Notes under the pieces: model-generated
What the model was told of the DNA's origin: nothing
The model's database searches: none
What the model saw: the letters and a program-made list of their open reading frames with translations, nothing else
Shown: one piece after another, positions 31,766 to 42,577 of the stretch
How the letters are laid out: every line of letters begins with the position of its first letter
Numbering within the stretch: the stretch's first letter is position 1
NCBI GenBank assembly: GCA_947172415.1
Contig: OX359190.1
Location: 1,736,001 to 1,800,000, forward strand
Length of the DNA: 64,000 bases
Direction of reading: 5' to 3'
Origin: Chondrosia reniformis
Taxonomy: Eukaryota; Porifera; Demospongiae; Chondrillida; Chondrillidae
Translations under genes and position numbers: made by a program

Positions 31766-32889
31766 GACTAAAATGACGACACCCTTCGAGAATATGCAGA
31801 TTATACCGTAAAACAGTGCTGCCAAAGTTTCGGATTTTGTCCTAATTAGGTAAACGCATCGGAAATATATACGAGGCGCGGCGCTTATGGCTTAGAAGCA
31901 TGTCGGGCGAATAAAAAGTGACTTAAAATCAAGTCATAAACTAGGCAAATGATAATATCATCGTGGGGGCGAACCTGAGCGATTTATTATAAATTTATAG
32001 GCGACTGGCTGTGATCATAAGTAGACACGCTACAAAAGCAACAAAGGAGAAGCCTGCATGAGGTGGCGATGGTTAAAATAAATGCATGAAAAACTTACAT
32101 CTGTAATGTGGGTAATGTCAGCACCAAATTTATAATATCAGAGAGTACGGTAGTACTCTCTAAGTAGGGATGGCCCGAAAAAAAAGGATGCCGTATTTAA
32201 TGTATTACGGGTTAACACCTTATAAGTAGGCAGCGAATGCGTTTTTACCTCTTTTAAACTCGTAATGTGTCTTTTTTGTACGATTTCAATTGAGGGAAGC
32301 TGTTTTCAAGAGCGCATAAAGGCTCTAAGTTTGTAAAACGGTTTCAGGCCTACTTCCGGTTTTCCTCATTTTCTTCCTTTTATTTTACGCTAGTGCATAA
32401 ACGCACTTGTAGATAAATACATCTTAGGGGCATATCGTCTAAACGTTTTAGCAACAAGGGAATAGGCACCTTTCTGTCTTCAAACGATTTGTGCAAAGAC
32501 GGTTTTCTGTGGCGTGTAAGAAGATTGGAACCTTTTTGTCGCCATTTTCTAATTAGGAGTTTCTTGGTCATATCCTCTTTATCTTCGACTATGACGTTAT
32601 TTCGAGTTATTGCCAAAAAAAACTTACAAACTAGTTTTATAAGTATAAAAAAGAAGGAATACAAGTAAATAAAAAATGAAATGAGAAATAGGGATGGCAG
32701 TCCCTACAACAGTACCTATCACATCTAGAAAAAGCAATGAAACAAGACAATGATCAGATAATAAGGCTAACAATACACAAATGGAATATATACTGCCTCA
32801 AATTTCAGTGACTAACAATACACATCACTTCCATGTTTGTGCGCACTCTATCCCTATATCAGCCATCATGGTGCACCCATGGCAATAGT
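31766..32889. other. Unique spacer between the duplication copies
   Basis: It holds a diverged R6 copy (about 32690-32890) and otherwise unremarkable AT-rich DNA. The only ORF of note is listed separately. Confidence 0.55.
32380..32664 (-). CDS. Hypothetical small basic protein (doubtful)
   Basis: A 94-codon open frame: hydrophobic start (YSFFFILIKLVCKFFLAITR) then a Lys/Arg-rich part (MTKKLLIRKWRQKG). I recognise no family. The basic part from the internal ATG is not repeat-derived, which is the only reason it is listed. It could be an isolated exon, a short gene or chance. Confidence 0.2.
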   Translation of the reverse strand: MYSFFFILIKLVCKFFLAITRNNVIVEDKEDMTKKLLIRKWRQKGSNLLTRHRKPSLHKSFEDRKVPIPLLLKRLDDMPLRCIYLQVRLCTSVK

Positions 32890-32993
32890 CATGATGTTAC
32901 CATTCTATATTGTTATAAAACAAACTCGTCATATTAATGGTTGTTTAAAATGAAATTGGTTTTATCACTAGTCTTACTCCACAACCAACTTAC

Positions 32994-33077
32994 ATGCTTC
33001 TCGATTAAATTTAAAAAGGGTAAAGGATCCTTTATAGATTCGTGCACAATCTTGGTTACTGCATCGAACTTAATCAT
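32994..33077 (-). pseudogene. Duplicate of NCAPG2 exon 1
   Basis: The same 84 bp as 29450-29533 (start codon, 28 codons, GTAAGT donor) with three amino-acid changes (Q to E, L to I, D to E). It is intact but separated from NCAPG2 exon 2 by methyltransferase A. It could act as an alternative far-upstream first exon or be a relic. Confidence 0.8.
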
Positions 33078-33164
33078 TTCTTTGTTTGAAGGAGTCTTAC
33101 ACCTAACATTTTCCCGCTAAAATACAAAACGCTAAAAAACGCAAAGCTAACGTGATAATAAGAA

Positions 33165-33913
33165 CCACTCAGACGACACCTGTACTTCAGAAGCCAGCTG
33201 CCACGATCACCCTACCTTACATCCAAGGTCTATCAGAACCCATCAGGAGAGTTCTTGACAGCCTCAACATCAGGGTCTGTTTTCGTCCACACCAGACACT
33301 ACGCCGACTGCTTACCAGACAAAGGATCCTGTACCCCAGGAGGCACGCAGTGGGATAGTGTACAGAATCCCATGCAAAGACTCTATGTTGGACAGTCCAA
33401 GAGGTCCTTGGCCGCACAACTGAAGGAGCACCAGCGAGCAGTGTTCACAGGTAACTCAAACTTGTCAGCACTAGCTGAGCACACCATGAACACTGGTCAT
33501 GAGGTGGATTGGTCAAGTGCCATGGTTTTGGACTCTTGTCAGGTTTTCTATCAAAGATCATACCTGGAGTCTTGGTACATCCACAAGGAGTGAGCCCCCC
33601 TCAACAGGGAACGTGGTCCACTTCCATCTGTGTACCTGGCCTTGCTAAATAGCCAGTAATTACTTATACTGCTTAGTATAAGTATTAGTATTTAACCACA
33701 CACAGTTAATTGTTTTGATCCAGTTTGAACTGGTTAACGCTTTAATTTGCTAGCTATATATTGTCACAACATCACTGTTTTTTCATTCCCTGATGATGAT
33801 CCCTGTATAGGTTTGGAAACGTTGGAATTTTTTTATAAATTGTTCAGGCTAGAGACGAATGATTAGCTACATGGAAAACCTACCTAGCCACACAGGCCTA
33901 TTCAAAGATATTT
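33165..33913 (+). mobile_element. Penelope-like retroelement, 5'-truncated and frameshifted
   Basis: Flanked by a 13-bp target duplication (GTGATAATAAGAA at 33152-33164 and 33914-33926); copy A of the duplication has the empty site. It encodes the end of the reverse transcriptase (LPYIQGLSEPIRRVL) and a GIY-YIG endonuclease (RLYVGQSKRSLAAQLKEHQR, then LSALAEH and LESWYIHKE, stop at 33594). At least two frame changes lie between these parts, so it is dead. A hammerhead motif sits near its right end. Confidence 0.9.
33785..33828 (+). ncRNA. Hammerhead ribozyme motif of the Penelope-like element
   Basis: Stem I ATTCC/GGAAT, core CTGATGA (33790-33796), stem II TGATCC/GGTTTG with one mismatch, GAAA, two-pair helix III (AC/GT), cleavage predicted after T33823. 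Hammerheads are known in Penelope-like elements. Confidence 0.8.
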
Positions 33914-35511
33914 GTGATAATAAGAAATTGACCAAAAGTGCACTTGGTCCATTAGTAGTTTTTAAAAATATAAATAGAAATTAACCTCTCATGTGTATGG
34001 TGCTTACCAATAATACTGCTGCAGGCTTAAAATCCTCAACCACTGCATAGACAATAGCAGTTTATATAGATAGCATGATAGTGTAGCGTTCTAAAACTGC
34101 TAATTCAGTCACTCCAATTCTAGATTAGGCGTATATAGTGGAACTAAGGGGTATATAGAAAACATGGCCTACCAATTATTATTTTACACCTTAGTATAGA
34201 CAGATGATCGTTATGCATCTAGATGCAATATATCAACAAAACTCTATATCCAATTATAGTTTCTTGACTACCCCACTTTCGCAATAAATACAAAATGGCT
34301 GACGAACCGAAGAGAGGCGCGACAACAATTTTCATCACAGTCCCTGGAACTTTACAAATTTGTGATCTATAAAAGAGTCGTCTATCGAATCTCTCCGAAG
34401 CTTTTCTAGAATAAGGATTTTTTCTAACTGTCGTTTCTTAATCACGCTAACCTGGTCTGAGTCATCAGACAAACGCTAACCAGCAGTTAAATGTTAATAA
34501 GTCGATTAAAGCGAAAAAATCATGTGTATTCACCCGCTCAACATTAAGCAACATGCTTACAGTCTCCATTAGCTACCTAAAAATTCACTTATCTAATAAA
34601 TCTACAAAATGCTCTAAATTAAGTCATGCAAGAGCGATACAAAGTTGTCTTTAAAATCCTTGTACTAGAACACTAGACAAATCAAACTGTCATTCCTGGA
34701 TGAGAACAGAGAACAGTGTACCATTCTCGTCAGTCACTCGCACCTGTTCCAAACAGAGCCAAGACTGAATATATATATACCTTCCTACAGACCATCACAC
34801 ACCACTGAGTCGTCAGTATCACTGTGAACCTTTCGAAATTCTCTACTTTTCATTCCTCTCTGAAGCATCTCCATGTCAATCTAGAACTGTCTTATATACA
34901 ACCTTGTTCCAGAGCTAAGATTCCTGCAGACCATCATGTACAACCTCAAACAATCCAAAATAGGATGGTTACATGTGTAGGACGCATATATATATTAAGT
35001 ATACTCCATGTGCTATGCACACTAGGGCTATGTTGTAAGCTCCATATATATATAACACTGTACACAGAAAACATAGGTTCATATGAGGTATATAGGTATA
35101 GAAATATATGTCCCTCCTTGCTGATAAAGCCTCTGGTTTGTTAAATTGACCTTGCATGTCCATTTTCCCAGCAACTTGTCATACAAATTCATGGGTGCAT
35201 GCTGTGAGTGTATCAATATTGAAAAATTCATTGCTATAGATAATATATTGATTGCTAAATGAATTTATATGGCCAATAGCTATATATCTCTCTCACCGTA
35301 TATGTTAACTTTGTGGATAAAAATTGTAGTGCCATAATTTATTAATTCACAAGCATATACAGTACTACATGTAGCTAAATTAGTTATTTCAGAAAAGTAT
35401 AAACATTTCCAATGATTATTAGTTTTAGAAATCTTGACTTCTCTACAATAAATATACTGCAAAACAATGTTGCAAAAATACTAATAAATCTGCATGTATA
35501 TAGGTTTATGA
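33914..35511. other. Rest of duplication copy B before methyltransferase B
   Basis: No gene is recognised. A 25-codon frame begins at 34296 (MADEPKRGATTIFITVPGT), which may be a stray first exon or chance. An R2-like end (AGAATAAGGATTTTTTCTAA) lies at 34409. Confidence 0.5.
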
Positions 35512-36294
35512 TCAGTTTATGTGACTTTTACAAGCTAGCACACAATGGTCAAACTGAACATCATTTTTTAACGTCTTACTTTCTGTAAACACTTCATGCT
35601 CCTTCAAAACAAAACCAGCAGCTTGAAAGGCACTCCTTATATCATCTTTACTCAAATTGAACAGTTTATGTTTCTCTTCTAAAGTCGGCAAAAGTTTATA
35701 AAAATTCCCTTCTCCGCAAATTATAGCGAGAATAAACCCATTTTTTTTCAATAAGGGAGATATTCGTTTCAGTCTCATTGTCAAGTTGTCGCCGATATCG
35801 TGATCGATAGACAGAGAATAAATAGCCGCTACCATTTGAAATTTCTCTTCTGGTACATACGCACTGTCAATAACACCGTCCTCCAAGTAATTCCCATAAA
35901 TTACATGAGCAAGTTTTCCTCTCAGCACCTCCTGTTGCCTTACAACATCTGCTGGATTCATCCCCATGAGATCGCCGTACACGAAGCTGAAGTAGGGCGA
36001 CCAGTCAAACATGTCTGAGTGCTTTTCTTTCCATTCAGTTACCTTTTCCCTCATTCCTGAATCATACTCTGAAAATACAATTTTACTAAAATATGGAGCA
36101 GCAACAATGGAGTTTAGCAATGTAGGACCTCCTCCAATCTCCAACAGGCTAGCCTTTGATATATCCCACTCTTTGCTATACTTTTGGTACAGATCGAATA
36201 GTAAGCGCATCCTGCTGATTTTATGGTTGCTTATTTCTCCATTTTGAAGTCTGTAGCGTTCTTCCAGGTATGCTGAAACCAACTGCCTATTCAT
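35512..36294 (-). CDS. NNMT/PNMT/TEMT-family methyltransferase, copy B
   Basis: A paralogue of the 30983-31765 gene: same length (260 residues), same single-exon structure and all motifs (LLEIGGGPTLLN, FDWSPYFSFVYGDL, GFILAIICGEG) intact. The start at 36294 matches copy A; the 51 further in-frame codons up to 36447 are not conserved. Many changes are conservative (K/R, S/T, L/M), as expected if both proteins are still under selection. Upstream sequence differs from copy A, so the two genes probably have different promoters. Confidence 0.88.
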   Translation of the reverse strand: MNRQLVSAYLEERYRLQNGEISNHKISRMRLLFDLYQKYSKEWDISKASLLEIGGGPTLLNSIVAAPYFSKIVFSEYDSGMREKVTEWKEKHSDMFDWSPYFSFVYGDLMGMNPADVVRQQEVLRGKLAHVIYGNYLEDGVIDSAYVPEEKFQMVAAIYSLSIDHDIGDNLTMRLKRISPLLKKNGFILAIICGEGNFYKLLPTLEEKHKLFNLSKDDIRSAFQAAGFVLKEHEVFTESKTLKNDVQFDHCVLACKSHIN

Positions 36295-36821
36295 GCCACA
36301 TGCATCTATTTTTTCGATTACTCGTACAAAAGAAGGGAAAAAAAAAATTGTCCTGCTGCTGTTGAGCACTACTTCACGAGGCAGCATAGATAAAGGAGTC
36401 GTATATCTATGGAGGCAGTGACTGCGCATGCTCGATACAGCCCTCAATCAAGGTATAGCGGATGCGACCGGTTCAGTTCATTAACCCCCTTTAATCAATA
36501 AGGCACATAAAAGTTATGGTCACGTGTTAAGATAACGTCAGCGTTAAAAATTAGATGTCTAATGCATGTCAACCCTAATCTCCAAAAAGTTACAGCCCTC
36601 AATATACATTAAATTCAGGAATACAGAGTTAATGTATGGTGAGAGATATATAGGGCAAATTTTAAATATCATCAAAATTTCAAAATCTCATTGGACATAC
36701 TCTATAGGTCTCTGTGAATGCTGGCACAAAGTCACAGCTTCATATCTTTCAGTTTGATAGAGTTACAGCCCTCAATGTACATTAAATTCTGGTATACAAA
36801 GTTAATGTATGAACAAGGAAA

Positions 36822-36870
36822 TTATTAACCGTTTTAATTATTAACCGTTTTAATTATTAACCGTTTTTTA
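36822..36870. repeat. 18-bp triplicate
   Basis: Three units of AATTATTAACCGTTTT, immediately before the R7 element. Confidence 0.85.
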
Positions 36871-37025
36871 AATGTGTTTTGGCCAATCCTTTGTCGAGAG
36901 ATAAAGAATTGGTAGCTTGGTTACTCTAAAGAATTGCTACCCATTGCTACTGATGAGGAGTGATATTCTCCGAAAAGGCCTTATAGCACAGTGGTAAACT
37001 TGAGTTTTATGACGATTTTTACTAC
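36858..37025 (+). mobile_element. R7 hammerhead element, copy 1
   Basis: Shares CCAATCCTTTGTCGAGAGAT, GAATTGGTAGCTTGGTTACT and the ribozyme core with 61740-61905 (opposite strand), and the ribozyme part with 46945-47050. Confidence 0.8.
36945..36988 (+). ncRNA. Hammerhead ribozyme motif (R7 copy 1)
   Basis: Stem I TGCTA/TAGCA, core CTGATGA at 36950, stem II GGAG/CTCC with loop TGATATT, GAA, palindromic helix III AAGGCCTT, cleavage predicted after A36983. Every core base is present and every stem is Watson-Crick. Confidence 0.82.
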
Positions 37026-37562
37026 TGTATATAGTCTATAGCTATTTTACAAACTGTGAACTATTGCTCAATGCATATAAATGTGATGATCTCAATGTCA
37101 AATTTGTTGATATAACAAGCAAAGGATCCTGTTGAGATGTATACATATATATGCTTGACTTGGACACTCAGGTGGTGCTTTTTGATTTTATTTATCATGT
37201 GATGGATTTATATAGCATATGCATTTTTTACCTGCTACATCTACTATATGATCGAGTAAAAGCCTCTAGGGAACTAATTAACAAACTAATCATATATATA
37301 TATATATATATATATAGATTCTGAAACCAAAAAGGTTCAACCAAACATTGTAATTTTATCCTATAAACCTGAACCACTTAACCAATTAGCAGGAACTCTG
37401 TAGGATAGAGAAATCCTACGACTCAGTATATATACATATGTGGAAACCAGGCATATTAAAAGGCATATATATATGTAACTCTATATAGTTTATGAGGTGA
37501 CTTCAGGGAATTCGATCAGCATCTGTTGGTAGGAAACTTATATTATGGCTTTGGGATTTCTA

Positions 37563-37770
37563 TCTTCTGTGTTTGGGTACACCATTCCTACTTGAGGTTA
37601 GTGCGCCCAAACACAGAAGTGTATGATTAAGTTACTTAAATTTCAGTATATATGCAACTTCTGTAGGATTAGCCTTATCATATAATCACTGTCTTGTTTC
37701 GATACTTTTTGTTGATGTATTAGTGAACACTGCCATTCCTACTTCTAACATCATTTTTGTAAATGTTTTT
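37563..37770. mobile_element. Dispersed repeat R6, copy 2 (inverted relative to copy 1)
   Basis: GCGCCCAAACACAGAAGTGT, then TTAAGTTACTTAAATTTCAG and AACACTGCCATTCCTACTTC, the reverse complement of 4623-4830. Confidence 0.78.
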
Positions 37771-37867
37771 TATTTACTTGTATATATATTGATATGCCCT
37801 TTTTGTTTCTAGGTCCTTTCTTGGAGCCATATGAATTAATTTTAATTATTTATTTATATTAGATTAG

Positions 37868-38003
37868 ATTACCTTTAATTGTAACTTGTACTGTATATAT
37901 TGTAACTTGTACTGTATATATTGTAACTTGTACTGTATATATTGTAACTTGTACTGTATATATTGTAACTTGTACTGTATAATATTGTAACTTGTACTGT
38001 ATT
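37868..38003. repeat. 21-bp minisatellite
   Basis: Six copies of ATTGTAACTTGTACTGTATAT, divisible by 3 and hence open in several frames. Confidence 0.92.
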
Positions 38004-38029
38004 ATATATAAATATATATAATAGGATCT

Positions 38030-38255
38030 TAAAGTTCTCCCCATAACCATCCAGACTTCCACCAGAAGCAACATTGATACTTCTATATACATAAAAACTA
38101 GATGTCTATATAGTTGGACCATCCTTTGAGTGCATGGCAAAGGGAAAACTCTAGATCTGAAGCTGGTTCCCATTAGTTCAATTTTCAGTTACATCCATTG
38201 TGCTCTTCAGGAGACGTATATATATATATAGACATGGGTAGGTGGGATAATCAAC
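38030..38255. mobile_element. Dispersed repeat R5, degraded copy
   Basis: TAGGATCTTAAAGTTC at the left, then the GGGAAAACTCTAGATCTGAA and TGTGCTCTTCAGGAGAC segments of R5 with many changes. Confidence 0.5.
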
Positions 38256-38508
38256 TAACAAGTAGTATATTATTAAACCTTACAAGGCACACAAAAGTTA
38301 TGTACATGTACACACACACAGCTTTATATTATCTGTATACTGCATGTTACTATTATATACTATTGTAACTTACACTGTATATACAAATGAAGCCTTAAAT
38401 GTATCGATCCTAATTAGATTATGGTAATTGGAATGTTATATATAGGAGCTGTATATATAGTTTAACTAATCTTAAAGAGCTGTATGCAATTATCATCTTG
38501 ATGTGGGC

Positions 38509-41500
38509 ATGATTGCTAGTACTCTCACCTCACTGAGCATAGCTACCGTGACTGTTCAGCTCTCGTTCTTAAATGCTTTAGCCTCTGGTAAGTAGAAAAG
38601 AAAATTGAGGACTTAACTCCATTCAAAGGCTATGATAAAATGTAAAGAATCACAGGAAATAAAAATGTCAATTGTTAATATAATAAAGACAAAGTAATTA
38701 ATATGATAAAATGTAAAGAATCGTTGGAATTTTTTTAAAAATGTCAATTGTTATATATAATAGTAATTAATATGGGTCCAGACCATGCAGTTATGTCTGG
38801 ACTTTCCATTGTATAGTGTGTCAAACTGAAGTAAATGGAGCAGTTCGCTTGATTAATGGAGACAACTACTATGAAGGAAGAATACAAGTTTACTATGATG
38901 GCTCCTGGCAAACCGTGTGTGATGATCATTGGGGCATTGATGATGCTAATGTAGTCTGCAAACAGCTTGGCTACACTGGTGCCCAAACTGCCCACTACTC
39001 TGCTCACCATGGTACAGGAACAGGAAATATTCTACTTGATAATCTTCACTGCGACGGGTATGAAAGTTCACTGCTGAACTGCCCACATAATGGGCTTAAT
39101 GTCCATGATTGTAGTCTCAGTGAAGCAGCCAGTGTCACCTGTAAGTCCAAAGGGACCAAAAATTTTAATACCAATTTTATTTATGTCCATATATATATTG
39201 AAGGTTATTCTAGCCGAGTATCTGAAGGTTCTCTAAGACTAGTTGATGGAGGCAGTAATAGGGAAGGACGGGTTGAAATCTTTATACAAGATCACTGGCA
39301 CACTATTTGTGATGATTTTTGGGATGATTCTGATGCTTTGGTAGTATGCAAAAATCAAGGATACATTACTGGTACTGCAAGATCTAGTGCTTATTTTGGT
39401 GGAGGTGTTGGTGAGATTGCCATGGACAATATTGCATGCTCAGGATATGAATATTCTTTGACTTCATGCTCCCACAATGGTTTTTTTGACCATAATTGTG
39501 GCCATTCTGAAGACGCTGGAGTTACTTGCTCATGTAAGTTTAGTAAATTAGAAGTAAACATATAAATATTTGTTACGAGTAATTATGTATGCATATGTTT
39601 ACACTTTATATAAATATTTTCATTTTCATTACATACGTATTACTAATCATGAATATATTTATAGGTAATACTGTTAGACTGGTAGGAGGCAGTGCTAATA
39701 GCGGTAGAGTCGAACTCTTTCACAATAATCAGTGGAACACTGTTTGTGATGATTATTGGGACATTGCCGATGCTACAGTAGTCTGCAGACAGTTGGGATA
39801 TTCAGGAGCTGTTGAGGCCCATAAAAGTGCACATTTCGGTCAAGGAACTGGATCTATTCTCCTGGATGATTTACATTGTAGTGGAACAGAATCTACTTTG
39901 TTTTCTTGTTCTCATCAAGGCACTTACTCGCACAATTGTGGACATCATGAAGATGCAAGTGTTACATGTACGTCAACCAGAATATTTACATGTACAGTAT
40001 ATGTATAGCCTACGGGTCAAACATCTTAATCCTTTGCAATTGTTTGAAGACATGTTATTGATTGCTCAATAAATAATTTTTTCAGAACAATCACAACAAA
40101 AATATATCCCTTATCTATTGGCCCAGTGGAAATAATGAAGAAAAATTATATATACGCATATGAAATCGTAACCCTTATCTAAAGCTCTCTCTCTCTCTAT
40201 ATATATATACGTATATATATATATAGGTTTTCTCTAAGTAACTATATGAGCTAAAAACAGTCTATATCTAAACATTTTCCCTTTGTGTCAACTAGGAATA
40301 TAGTGTTCTATATACATATAGACTATTTTATATAATATCCTCAGCATGCAATGGTTTATATTATGTATTGATATCTAAAGCATGGCATCTTGAATTTTGT
40401 AGGCTCTAATAAAAGAATTACAAGTCGCTTAGTTGATGGGACTTCCTTAGATAATGGAAGAATAGAACTGTGGCAAAATGATTGCTGGTACACCGTTTGT
40501 GATGATAGTTGGAGTATACCTGATGCCAAAGTAGCTTGCAGGTCTTTGGACGATGACTGGTATGCTTATGCAGTGGAAGCGCCTTGCTGTGCTGCCTATG
40601 GTCAGGGAAGTGGAGAAATTATCTTGGATGACCTCGGGTGCAGTGGTACAGAAGGATCCCTTTTCTCCTGTTCTCATGGTGGACTGTTCTCACATAATTG
40701 TGGCCACAGTGAAGATGCAAGTGCTGTGTGTAAGTATGTGAAATATCATATATAATATAAAATCCAATAAGGGGCTTGCATGCATATACATGTATATGTA
40801 AGCCTATTTAGTACAATCCCTCCATTATACATGTAAATGATCTTACGATCATGAATATATTAAGCAGAACAGCAACGATTACATGTGTGGAAATATGTTG
40901 ACAATATAATCATGTAATGATGTATAATTTATAATGTATTATACTTTATAATTAATTTGGCAATCTCGCAGGGTTTTTTCAAGAGGGGGGGGGCAGAGGG
41001 GGCAATGCCCCCCCCCTCTTGAAAAATTTCTCCCCCCCCTGTAAATGACAAATGTTATATGCTATATATGTGTTAGAATGAACATTGGTGCACTAAATAT
41101 GTTTGCCCCCTTCATTTCTATTATCATCATTTTGCCCCCCTTGCTAAATACTGCCAGGAACTTATACAAATTATTTATTTAACTGACAAGATGAGCCAAG
41201 GATTCACATAATTCCAAGTATATACACTACGGAAGGCTGAAAAAAGATGGCTGCCTTATTCAATGTATCATCAATCAACACCTCAAATTAATAACAGAGC
41301 AATTTTTGGTTATATATAAACACCATGCATGCTGTATATCAGTTCTCTTGATCCATGTACTGTATATATTATATATTATGCAGGTGGGAATGATGGCAGT
41401 GTTAGGTTGGTTGGGGGAAGTACAATTTACCATGGTCGTAAAAGTCTACTACAGTGAGGCATGGCACACGGTTTGTGATGATGGCTGGTCTTTGGATGAT

Positions 41501-42186
41501 GCCTCGGTTGTATGCAAGCAGCTAGGATACAGCGGTGTAATATCAGTACACTCAAGTGCAGCATTTGGAGAAGGTAGCGGAGGTATTCTTCTGGATGACT
41601 TGTCCTGTAATGGCAGAGAAGGAAATCTCCTTGAATGTTCTCACAGAGGTATTGGTTCACACAACTGTGGTCACCATGAAGACGCTGGAGTCACATGTGA
41701 GTTATATATATATATAGGTGTTTATATAGGTATGGTTTGGCATAAAACAGATGTCAGATATGTATATATATATAGCCATGCATCACAAACTTCATTGTGT
41801 ATATTGATTATGACATTTTGTATGTTAAATAGCATGTATATGCCCCTATAGGTTACACTTCTAGATTCTCAAATGGAAATGTTCGTCTTGCTAATGGACC
41901 AACAGCTAATGTTGGAAGAGTTGAAATCTTCTTTGGTAATTCCTGGCATACTGTCTGTGATGACGCTTGGGATGTCAATGATGCAAGAGTGGTCTGTAGA
42001 CAGCTCGGATGGAGTGGTGCCTCATCAGCTCCTCATTCGGCTACATATGGGCAGGGAAAGGGACCAATCATTTTGGATAATTTGGGTTGCTCTGGTTATG
42101 AAAGTACTCTCTTTGATTGCAGCCATATCGGTCTCTTTTATGAAAACTGTCAGCACAGTGAAGATGCCAGTGCTGTTTGCTATTAA
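38509..42186 (+). CDS. Secreted protein with six SRCR domains (frameshift in domain 5)
   Basis: This is a scavenger-receptor cysteine-rich protein, probably extracellular; SRCR proteins in animals act in ligand recognition and, in sponges, include aggregation-related receptors. Exons: 38509-38587, 38817-39140, 39204-39533, 39665-39967, 40403-40729, 41384-41696, 41852-42186. Exon 1 gives a moderately hydrophobic leader (MIASTLTSLSIATVTVQL). Each later exon is one SRCR domain bounded by the same phase-1 introns, with landmarks such as WQTVCDDHWG, VVCKQLGY, ILLDNLHC and HEDASVTC. Most domains show six cysteines (group A pattern), although one exon per domain is the group B arrangement. Exon 6 (domain 5) is one base too long near 41440 (CGTAAAAGTC) and hits a stop if read strictly. 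Exon 5 (domain 4) has an altered core (CRSLDDDWYAYAVEAPCCAA). The last domain ends CY then TAA, with no membrane segment. Confidence 0.88.
40119..40205 (+). mobile_element. Degraded R1 fragment starting at the cleavage site
   Basis: TGGCCCAGTGGAAATAATGA then TTATCTAAAGCTCTCTCTCT. The first base of similarity is again the base after the predicted hammerhead cleavage. Lies in SRCR intron 4. Confidence 0.55.
40970..41160. mobile_element. MITE family M3, SRCR intron 5 copy
   Basis: CAGGGTTTTTTCAAGAGGGG at the left, GAATGAACATTGGTGCACTA and TTGCTAAATACTGCCAGGAA at the right. Confidence 0.72.
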
Positions 42187-42577
42187 AGGGCAGAACATAT
42201 ATAATTTCTTTAATCTACATAGCTATAGCTTAAGATGGATAGTGTGTGTGTGTTTAAACTTACTATATATATATATAACTTATTATAGTAACAAAACTCA
42301 TAAGTATACATATTTATACCACTGGGGGACGCTAGGGGAAATTCCCAAGGCACTTTTTCAAATAAAACGAGTATACTATCTTCATGCAGCGCTTCAATTT
42401 GAAATACATATAATGTGGACAACTTTGAAATTGAAAAAAATGAACATGAAGCCATTGATTGGATGTACCAATGACACAAAATATTAGCTGAAAAAGGTAA
42501 ATATAATAATTAGCACATTTGAGCCGCATTGGGTGACAAGTAAAATTGAGTGAAAGTAAAATGACTGCATGAGTCGC
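42187..42577. other. Tail-to-tail gap between SRCR and FBXL20 genes
   Basis: A 391-bp gap between the two stop codons. AT-rich; no gene, tRNA or clear repeat recognised apart from a short TG/TA microsatellite at 42240-42280. Confidence 0.7.

Larger units (their letters stand above)
29358..31766. repeat. Segmental duplication, copy A
   Basis: It begins TTACCATTCTATATTGTTAT and includes NCAPG2 exon 1, the upstream region and methyltransferase gene A. It is homologous, with interruptions, to 32890-36295. Similarity ends within about two bases of the methyltransferase start codon. Confidence 0.9.
32890..36295. repeat. Segmental duplication, copy B (carries a Penelope-like insertion)
   Basis: Homologous to 29358-31766: an NCAPG2 exon-1 copy, shared upstream sequence to about 34150, further matches at 35230-35510, and methyltransferase B. 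It differs by the 749-bp insertion 33165-33913 and by unalignable stretches. Confidence 0.9.
36295..38508. other. Gap between methyltransferase B and the SRCR gene
   Basis: No gene seen. It contains R7, R6 and R5 elements, a 21-bp minisatellite, an AT microsatellite (37290-37316), and a two-copy repeat (TACAGCCCTCAATATACATT at 36590 and 36761). Confidence 0.6.

Noticed and set aside
34296-34373. MADEPKRGATTIFITVPGT mini-ORF as a gene
   Set aside because: Only 25 codons, no recognisable downstream exon and no similarity known to me; kept only as a remark.
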